A stretch of 64,000 nt of DNA from Dioscorea cayenensis subsp. rotundata (Eukaryota; Streptophyta; Magnoliopsida; Dioscoreales; Dioscoreaceae), in NCBI RefSeq assembly GCF_009730915.1, contig NW_024088473.1, forward strand, positions 34,020-98,019. Reading direction: 5' to 3'. Below, piece after piece: positions 1-11,000 of this stretch. The position numbers were made by a program, and so were the translations under genes. Position 1 is the stretch's first letter; every line of letters begins with the position of its first letter. The notes below the pieces were generated by a model. It saw only the letters and a list, made by a program, of their open reading frames with translations, was not told where the DNA came from and did no database searches.

Positions 1-725
1 TCGTTAAAAGCTCGGATCAGCTAGTTCATTAACTTAAATGAGCTCGTAAGATAAATAAGTCAAGCTTGAACATTACCAAGTTCGGCTCATTAAATCTTGT
101 GAACAACTCGTTTATTGTATAATTAAAAGCTCGCTTTATAGTATCATTTACAATTTTATTTGTAACAATCATTAATATAATTATTTATAGTGTCATGAAC
201 AAGATTATTTACCGGATCGTTAATAATATTACAAAAAAAATATTTATAGATAGTTACATCACAATGCTTATTTTGTTATTATTGTAATTATTTGTTAACT
301 TATTTAATGAAGATTTTAACAAGCTTGAACTCAAACCTTAATAATTCCATAAACAAGCTTAAATTATTCTTTTACTAAAATGATCCTCAAACTCAAATCG
401 AGTTGAGTCACACTTGATAATGATTCATTAAATAATCTTTAAATGATACTTTACTAAATAAAAAAATAGAATATAAAAAAATAGTCAAGCCTTAATCAAG
501 CTAATGAGCCAAGTCTAACCTTCAAATTTTCTTAACAAGTTGGGCTCGAGCATGAAGCTCGAAATAAGCTCGGTTAGAACTTGAGCTCGGTTAAATTAGT
601 AACGAGCCAAGCTTGAACATGAAAAATAAAGCTCGAAGAAAGCTCGGCTCAAGCTCGAACTCGATTAAATTGTAACAAGCCAAGCTTGAACAAGGCAAAG
701 CTCGGCTCGTTTCGTTTACAACCCT
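1..725. repeat. hAT-like non-autonomous repeat, one end visible
   Basis: The segment is dense in short GCTCGA and AAGCTTGA motifs and ends in TCGTTTACAACCCT at 712-725. On the minus strand this end reads AGGGTTGTAAACGA, a terminal form common in plant hAT-type non-autonomous elements. The other end is outside the window or decayed. From 726 to 1285 there is only AT-rich DNA, presumably neurochondrin intron, with no exon I can assign. Confidence 0.45.
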
Positions 726-1285
726 ATCCATGCCAGCACTTCTCCAAGAGCACAAATACTCATTCAGGTTGTGCTTCCTCTGATTTGGATACGGGACAAA
801 TAATAATATTTGTTATCAAATAAATAGATTAATGTAGCTAAAATAATCATTAAGTTTATATGCTAGATATTACTGTAGGTTTAGTTCAGTTTTTCCTGTT
901 CCACCAGTTGGATAGCACAGTGCTAATTATGTACCTTGAATATTAACAATCAAGGATCATTCACGGCCCTCAGAGGCAGTTACATTCTAGATAATTCTTA
1001 CAAAAGGAAAAGGAGTCAAGACATCAAAAATTGAGGCAACAGAAAATGCAACAAGCTAGTGTAGTTTTGATGATAAAAAAGTTCGCCAAAACAGCATATA
1101 TATGTTATAAAAATTGCTAAATGCAGTACTATAATACAAAAACAACGAAAAGATGGTGGGGAGAATTAATTTTGAATTTGAACATCATGCAATCAGAACA
1201 CAACAATATATGAAGGATAAAATGAAGCAATGATATCGACATAAATTTAATTAAAAAGTCGAAACCCCAATGCAAAGAAACTCAC

Positions 1286-4200
1286 TGTTGTATGCCCTCC
1301 AAATGACGCCAGTACTTTGCAACCATCAATCTCCATGGTTATTTGGCACAACATTGGGAGTAAGAAGCATATGGAGTGAAATGGACTGCATGTTTTAATG
1401 TAAAAGAAAAAAATCAAGCGATAAAATTTCATTCTCAAGAAACAATACAACAAGCAATTATCAGTTAAACTTCCCAGACCTTGATTCATCTTCACCTTCA
1501 ACTGAAAACATAAATTCTAGAAGACCTTGAGCCTTCTCCTTGCATGCAAAAGGTGTTTCTGCAAGATAACTGTAGTTGATACCCGTAAACATTCATGTTT
1601 TCAATCTTTCTAGAACATAAGCTACAATATAATAAACTCAAAATTGGGTGTTTGATCTGCTAAAGAGAATGATCAACAGCCTAAAGAACAAATGGATACT
1701 TAACATATTAATTGCAAATTCAAGCCCAAACAACAGTAAGTTACTTTCAATAGATAGAATTGTTGAATCAAGTGGACACCATCACCTTTTGGAATTGGAA
1801 AATATTAATATAAAGAACGACGAAGCACAAACCAAAGATAAATGATTAAATTGAATAAATACAATGAGAAACATTTACGTACCTTCCAACTAATCGTACT
1901 GAAGCTAAAAGATCATCCCCTCTTCTCTGTCCATGATCCTACAAATAAAACTTATTGAAGTGATTTCTATAAGACCACCATAAATTACAATTATTTCCTT
2001 CAATTACCTTAGAATCTTGCAAAAAATCCAGCACTAGATTAATTGTCTCATTAAGTCCGTTGATAGCCTTTGTTATAGTGCTTTCCTTGATTGGAAGTCC
2101 TGCAGGAAGAGTTCAAGAGAGCTAACTGTGATGTAAAAACATCAGAAGAAATCTAATAGTGGCTTCAAAGCACAAACAATAAATAGAAGCAACTTCTTCT
2201 AAGTTGGGCCTCACTGCACAACTAATAAATAGAAGCAACTTCTTCTAATTTTGGTGTTAGTCTATCTTTTGTCCTAAGTCAAGTTTCATGATAATTTACC
2301 ACCGAATTTCAGAGTTAAAGCCATGTTGGTAGATGCAATCTGATAAGACATCAATAAGGATGGTAATAATGATGAAGATGAATGATCCTAAACAGATTAC
2401 ACAAGCAATAGGATCAAATTGAGTAACAAAGGATAAGGTAAAATCTCTGGTTCAGCAGATGCAAAATGCTATGAAACAACCAGAAAAATTGAAGCATACC
2501 TTCTGAGTCAGACACATTTGAGATTAATTTGATTATCTTCTCTATTAGTGAATATGATATCGCAAGATTTTGCCGTTTCAGACGCATAACTTCTGCACTC
2601 GCTGTAGAACTATCTGAAGCCTCGTATTTTAAGTATGCAAGCTCATTAAGTATAACAGCAACTTCAACCCTCGCAGATTCAAGTACAAGTAGTAGATTTC
2701 TGCAAATAAATAATGGGCATATTCAACCATGCGGAACAAATTGGGTTGGAACGAGAAACCATGAAAAATGTTTTTCTTACTTGTCAACTGGCAGAGTGTC
2801 ATGAACATCATACAATTTGCTCTGCTCAAGAAGCCAATGTTCACCAAGTACAGACATCACGGACTCTGCTAGAAGAAGAGCCTGAAGCTTTTCAGCAGAC
2901 ACTGCAAAGTAGAACAGGAGATTCATTGTAAATGACCACATTATGTATTTGCATTGTATAAACGATTCTGCAGTTTTAGCATTTGTACAAATACAGTAAT
3001 AATGGCCAATGGCTGAGGTGTAATTGTTTTTTACTCTAAATTCTAAAGTAGGGCCACAAAACAAGCAAGCAGCTCAAAAGCTGCTTAAGTATTGACCAAA
3101 TTAAGCTCAAGCCCTGCTCCATAGTTTACTACACAAAAGCTGATTTGGAGTATACTAATTGAGCTATAAATTAGTTTCAGGAAAAGCTCAAGCATGGTTT
3201 GGCACATTCAGTGTGGCTTAATATAACACTGTCTACTATCTATTACATTTATATGGTAGGTACTCTTTTCCTAAACCAAAAAACATACGACTTGCAACAA
3301 TAACAGATCAAAAGATAAAAAGTAATATGGTGGTAAGGGCATGCTTGGTTGAAACTAAATCTAAGCAGTAATCCAGGCCTAATTATGCAGAGCAAGATAC
3401 AATATGGCTTCAAATAATACCCAAGGGCCCAGCAAATCATAGGTAGGCTCAATTTATCGGCTTATACAAAATGTCTCACCAAATTTGAAGAGCTTGCTCA
3501 TGGTCAGATTTGGAGCAGACAAGCTCAAGTGAGCCTGTTTAGGCTTGAGCCTTGCTCACTGGCTCTCTCAAGCTCAACTTTACAGCCCCATTCTATCCTT
3601 GTTTCTTGTTTTATTTTTTCATCTAGGCCTCTGAAAGTACACACAACTGGCATGGCCTTCCACATAACAACTATTTTGGAATTTTAAAAAATCAATGGCA
3701 ATAATATTGTTTATACTTCACTTAAAGGTTAGCTCATTTTAACAACGTAATTGAGATTAATAAAGACAAAACAAGACCAACAGGAACATAAATTACACAC
3801 CAACATAGATACCTGAAATATGTAAGTTTCATGAATGCCTAGAGCATCTGGACATAAACTGATAAAACTTCTATAAGGTTGATGAGATGTGCCAGTTTGT
3901 GACCAGAAGAAATTGTATAAGCACACCCATTTTGCTATGTTCTGTAAATCAACTTTCAATACAATGGCCTGAAAAGATTATCAGAACTCATGGAAACTAC
4001 AGCAAGAATTTGAATATATCATCTAAATGATATCCAACCAACCAGGAATTACGCTATAAAACTGAAATAGAACTATAGAAGATATTCATTCTGCTTTGAC
4101 TCTAGACCATGCCTCCTTTCTATGCAATAAATGGGAGAGGACGTCTTTATTTCCTATGTGATGCTTCTAACAGTTAAAGCAATTTTCTTTTACTCACTAA

Positions 4201-4973
4201 AGGTAGTGAATTATTAAGTAGAAGAGATGTAGTTAAAATAGAATAATGAAGAAAAATGTAATGTGCCATACCAACACGATTTTGTAAAATTTCCAATATG
4301 CCAGCACGAATATAAGCAGACCAACCTGGTATTGAAACTAGAGCACCATGAAGAAGCTGTAATTCACAAAAATGAGAATCAATTGCCAACTTCCATTCAG
4401 AACAGAGACTGTATGACACGCTAAATGAGCCATGGACCCAAATGAGAGGAGAAAATAAAAAATACAATTCTAAACTAAAGAAAAGTCCATTGAATATGCA
4501 TATACATAAATATATAGTAAAGAAAATAGGAGCACTACAGACATTATAGAAATGCTATTACAATGTCATACACAAGCACTAAACCATTGGTTCCTATTAT
4601 TATGTCAGTGACAGAAAAGTCTGCCAGGACTATGTACTGTGTCTTGCAGTCCCAACAAGTATTCTAAAGAAGAATAAAATTGGCCAGGATTCTCTCTCAG
4701 ATTTGTAAAAAGCATAACAATAACCAAGCAAGACCTCTGGGATAGATCATCAGTACAAGAAGCAAGAAGCCAGATACACTATGAGGTACACACAAGTACA
4801 TGAAGTTCTAGAAGGGAAGATGCAAGACTATTAAACAATCACTAAAAACAAATCAAAGCAGAAATGGAAATGTTCATGAGATTTGTCCCACTATTGAAAT
4901 TGCTTCTTAACCTTAAGAATAATAACTTTTACAAATAGAATAGTAGATTACACTCAAATCACAATTAATATAT

Positions 4974-5022
<49 letters not shown>

Positions 5023-8000
5023 GGTTGCATTTATCCCCAAGACAGACATCCTCACCTTTGACCATTTGTTATTGAGGCTTGACTTGATTAAAAATATTTA
5101 AAAAAGTGAGTTTTATTTCAGATTTTATTAATCTAATTAATGGTTAATATCAAGTAATGATTGATTACTTGGTTAACACTAATTTGTTGTTATATTATTA
5201 TAGTTAATAATGTCACAAAATGGGTCTTGTTTTATGTTTTTCCTATTTTATTTTGGTTAGTTGCTTACTCCAAAATAACTTGGAATATATAGGATTATCC
5301 CAAGTTATTCCAGGTTATTCCCCACTAAAAATAGCCTTAAGGTTTATCAACATGTCCATGCACATAGGTATCCTTACTAAAAAGAATAGTAGCAGAAAAT
5401 AATCATAAGAAATGGAAGAAAAACCTCAAAACATCATAGGTTACAAATGAATTACATACAGTGCTCTTTGAGGACAAAAGGAAGGTCAGTAAGTGCAACG
5501 CATCAAACTTAAGGGCATTGTGCAGCACACCAAATTGTCTAGCTATAGAAACAACCTGTGATACAAACACTAATCATCAAAGACCAGCTTGAACACATAC
5601 AAAACTAACCAAATTCACAATAGTAAAATCATAAAATCCTTAATCAAAACAGCGCATACCAAGGATGACAACCCTGAAATGCATTCAGAATCCAATGATC
5701 CTCCAGGGAGTTTATTCAACACTATTTGCAGAAGCTTCATCACAAGCTCCAGTGCTCGAGATCCTTCAGACAAAACAAAAAAGAATTATGAATCAAAGCA
5801 TCAAATTGATGAATGTCAGAATAAAAAAAAACAATAGCAAGCCGCTCCAAGTTGCCTGCTAAGAAAGAAAGACAGAAAGCAACAGACCTAATGTCAAATG
5901 AGACCAAACAAACCTACTTTAAGAACTTGAAACAAGCATATAGATACGCATAATATGATTTAGAACCATATAGAAGACAACCACCATGAAGATAACTCAA
6001 TTAAATAAATCCTCATTGTCCATACAAATATGGTTAATTGAGTTTGTTTAAGTTAAGAAAAGTTGTCCACCAAAATAAAAATGAAAAAAGAAAAAAGGAA
6101 ATGGAAAGGTTCTAATCTAAACCATCATTCCCACAGTGGCCTATAGAATTACTTTCCTTATTGCCTCCCCTAGTACATATGTTGAAATCAGAAGTAGAAA
6201 TAAAAATAAATAAATAAATAAATAGGCTCAGCATATACCATCATTCAAACCCGCAATATGTGGAGCAAGCATTTCCAGAACTCCAGTTTTGTAAAATATT
6301 ATGATACCATTCTCAGAAGCTCCAGCGACTAATAACAAAAATTCATAGCATTCTTCAAGAATCAAAGGATCCTGTCTGCAAGTGCAGTTCATGAGAAAAC
6401 AAAAACAATAGCCTAATCAGAAAAACAAAACAAATAAACAAGATTCAGACAAAGGCAAGTTAGGGGCCAAGAAGCAACTCTAAAACTAACTAGTTCGAAT
6501 CTATTCTGTCTTTATATCATTAACCTTTACCACATTTGGATGGAAGCATGATCCTCTGTTACAGTTCATTTTGAAGGTTGCTAGTTTAATGAATAAGCTG
6601 AGTAGTTTGGAGGGAATTAGAAGAAAAGAGAGAAGCTAATGATTCGGGAGAAAAGGGGGAGTGAAATGTCATTAATTAGACATAGTAGTGGGGACTGGTC
6701 TCTCAGGCATGGAGGGTAATTTGGGAATTTGGGGTTGTTTCTCTATTATATAAATACTGAAGGGTAGCAATGGAAGGGGCATTCAGAATTTCAGATCTAA
6801 ATTCTCTCATCTCATTTGTTCTTCTTTCTTCTCTGAATTCCTTTAGCTTGTGCTAGGGTATAGAGAAATCTCCAGGCTAGTCCTCTGATTTCTTTGGTTT
6901 GGTTGTTGATTGTACTGAATTCTTTTCAATTTCAATATAAGTAGTTGTTCTGGTGGTGTTGGTTGTTTAATTGCTGAATTTTTCTACAGGGAAGTAGCTG
7001 AAGCTTGGAGATCGGCATCAAGTGGTATCAGAGACATCGATTTTGCTGCTGTGGGTTGATTTGAGCTGATAGGAAGATGGAGACCCGCAATCAAGAGCTT
7101 AAAAGGGTAGAAGATGGGCTGAAATCCTTGTTGAAGGAGCGAACTGAGAAGCAAGCTGAGAAATACAGTAAGGAGTTGCTAGAGTTGAAGAACTCCCAGA
7201 ATCAGGCCATTCAAGAGCTTAAGGAACAACAGATCAAGGATATGAAAGAGGTTAGAACAATGCTGATTAACCTCAATCCTATTTCTAGTCCAAGTTCTGG
7301 TAATCTTGGTAATGTTCCTCCTGTGTTGGCTGCCAATGCTCTGAATTCCATGAATACTGCTATAATTCCTAGTAGATCTGAGAAAGAGATAGCTTATTTG
7401 AAGTCGGTAAGGCCTAAACTCACTAAATTGGAATTCCCGAAGTTTAGTGGGGTGGATCTACATGACTGGCTGTACAAATGTTATCAATATTTCGAGTTTG
7501 ATGAAACTCCTGAGAATATGAAGGTGAGAATCGCATCTCTGCATTTAGAGAGTAGAGCATTACAGTGGCATCAAAATTTTATTAAATGTAGGGTTGGTGG
7601 AGAGGATGTGAGTTGGAATGAGTATGCAACAGCTCTGAATGTCAGATTTGGGACTGAATTACACTATGATCCCATGTCTGAGTTGAAGAATTTGGTTCAG
7701 TTGGGATCTGTGCAAACTTATCTAGACAAATTTGATCAACTGCTGAATAGGGTGACTTTGTCTGAAGAATATATCATGAGCTTCTTTTTGAGTGGGTTGA
7801 AGGATGAAATCCAATATATTGTTAGAATGTTTAGGCCTATGAACCTACAAGAAGCTGTGAGTTTAGCTAAGTTGCAGGAAGCTGCTGTCGAGAATGCATA
7901 TAAGAAGGGAAGGATGGTACACATGACAGCTCCTCTACTTCCTACACCAAAATTTGCTGCAGCAGGAAACAATTTTAACAAAGAGAGGATTACTGGAGGG

Positions 8001-11000
8001 GTTGTGAGGCAGACTGGAGAGAAGACTTTCAAACAACTGTCTAGCAAAGAAATGGAGGAGAGAAGGAAGAAGGGGCAGTGCTATTGGTGTGATGAGAAAT
8101 ATACTATGGGGCATAATTGTAGATCTAAACAACTTTATCGATTGAAATTGATAGTTGATGATGATTATCAAGAAGGGGAAGAAATAGAAGAGGATGGTCC
8201 AGTAAAGGAAGACACTACAGATAGTGAAGAGATCACTCCCATTATATCTCTCAATGCTTTGGCCGGTATTAGAACTCTTGCTGATTATAATACTATGCGA
8301 GTGAGTGGTTCAATTAAAAGTCAAAAGGTGAGCATTCTGATTGACTCTGGAAGTACACAACTTCATTGATGCATAAACTGCTGAACAGTTGTGTTGTGAG
8401 CTCTCTAATAGCCCACCAGTAACTGTGATTGTTGCAAATGGAAGCAAAATGGTGTGTGACAAGATTTGTGCTGACCTTAAGTGGAAAATGCAAGGTGTAG
8501 AATTCATGGCTGATCTGTTGGTGTTGCCATTAGAAGGGTGTCAGATGGTATTAGGCATACAATGACTGGTTTTGTTAGGGGCTATCAACTGGAACTTCAG
8601 GGAACTGAAGATGGAGTTTATGGTTGATAAAAAAAAGGTAGTGCTGAGGGGATCTCCTCAACCTAGGCTGCAGATGATACAAGGAAAGTCTCTTGTAAAG
8701 GCATTACAATTACCTCCTGAGATGTGCAAGGTCCAACTATGCTCTTTGATGGTAATTGATGATGAACTGAACAAAGTGAACACTGAAACTAAATTACAGG
8801 ATTTATCTGAAGTGCAACAGACACAATTGACTCACATTTTGGGAAATTATGAGCAATTGTTTGAAGAGGTTAATACACTTCCTCCTAGTAGATCTCATGA
8901 CCACAGAATTCTGTTGAAAGAGGGTATAAATCCAATTAATGTCAGGCCTTACACAGATACCCTGCAGTTCAGAAGGATGTTATTGAAGAATTGGTGAAGG
9001 AAATGCTTTGCAAAGGGGTAATCAGGCCTAACACAAGTCCTTTTTCTGCGCCTGTGGTACTAGTAAAAAGAAGGATAGCAGTTGGAGACTTTGTATTGAT
9101 TACCGGGCTTTAAACAACCAAACAGTTAAAGATAAACTCCCAATTCCTTTGATAGAGGAATTACTTGATGAATTGCATGGAGCCGAGTTCTTTTCTAAGC
9201 TGGATTTGAGATCAGGTTATCACCAGATCAGAATGCATGAAGATGATATTAGCAAGACAGCTTTTAGAACTCATGAGGGCCACTATGAGTTCTTGGTAAT
9301 GCCTTTTGGCCTCACCAATGCACCCTCTATATTCCAAGGCCTCATGAATGAAATTTTTAAACCCTACCTCAGGAAGTTTGTGTTAGTATTTTTTGATGAC
9401 ATTTTAATCTACAGCTCAGATTGGGATTCTCATTTGAAGCAATTGGAGGTAGTTTTCAAGGTGCTAAAAGATCACCAGTTGTATGCTAAGAGAAGTAAGT
9501 GCACATTTGCTTTCAAGAAAATTGATTACTTGGGGCATGTTATTAGCAAGTCAGGGGTAGAGATGGATACTACAAAAACAGAAGCAATAAAACAATGGCC
9601 AGTCCCTAAAAGTATCAAGGAGTTAAGGGGATTTTTGGGGCTAACGGGCTATTACAGGAAATTTATCAAGGGATATGGCATTTTATCTAAATCACTAACC
9701 AATTTGCTCAAGAAGAATTCATTCCACTGGACTGAAAATAGCACGGAAGTGTTTCTGAAGCTCAAGCAACTTATGTGCTCAGGTCTTATATTAGCTCTAC
9801 CAGATTTTACTGTTGAATTCACTGTAGAGACTGACGCTAGTGAAGAAGGTCTGGGAGCAGTTCTTGTTCAAAAGGGAAGACCCATTGCTTATATGAGCAA
9901 GGCCTTATCTGAAAAACACAACTCTTTTTCTGTGTATGAAAAAGAAATGCTTGCTATTGTCCTGGCAGTAGAAAAATGGAGGCCATATTTGTTAGGGAGA
10001 CATTTCATAGTTAAAACTGACCACCAAAGTTTGAAGTATTTGATGCAGCAAAGAATCTCGACTCCCAGTCAACAGAAATGGATGGCTAAATTGATGGGCT
10101 ATGATTTTGAGATTGTATATAAAAAGGGTTCTGAGAATGTTGTAGCTGATGCACTGTCAAGAAGACCCATTTTAGCAGCCATGTTTACAATTCAGTCAGA
10201 GTTATGGGATCAAATTCAAAAGAGTTGGGTGGAGGATCCAGACCTGGTTTTACTCATTTCTCAATTACAACAAGGCCAATGTACTAAACAGTACTATCAG
10301 TGGGAACAAAATCAGTTGAGAAGGAAGAACAAATTGGTGGTTGGCAACATCTCTGAGGTGAGACAGCTGATTATTAGAGAATTTCATACCAGTTTTGCTG
10401 GTGGACATTCTGGAATGGATGCAACTAAAAAGAGAATTGGGAATTACTTCTATTGGAGGGGACTCAAAGAGGATGTTAAAACATTTGTGCAACAATGTGA
10501 AATTTGCCAAAGAAATAAGAATGAAAATACTTTCCCAGCAGGATTGCTTCAACCTTTACCAATCCCTGAAGGAATTTGGGAAGATTTAAGCATGGATTTT
10601 ATCACAGGCTTACCTACTTCTCATGGTAAAGACACAATTCTGGTGATTGTTGACAGATTAAGTAAGTATGCCCACTTTATGGCCTTGTCCCACCCTTATA
10701 CTGCTGTGACAGTAGCTCAGATCTTTTTAGATCAAATCTATAGATTACATGGCTTGCCTAAGTCCATAGTCAGTGACAGGGATCCAGTTTTTGTTAGCAA
10801 ATTCTGGAATGAGTTATTCCGAATTCAGGGGGTAAAGCTGAACTACTCAACCGCCTATCATCCTCAATCAGATGGACAAACTGAAGTGGTTAATCGCTGT
10901 TTAGAACAATACCTAGATGTATGACCGGGGAGAAGCCGAAAGATTGGGATAAATGGCTTCCTCTAGCAGAATGGTGGTATAATACCAGTTTTCACTCAAC

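Noticed and set aside
3729..3959. Minus-strand open frame in a neurochondrin intron, flanked by splice-like sites
   Set aside because: Exons 7 and 8 join directly with the right phase and family sequence, so this piece is not needed and resembles nothing known.
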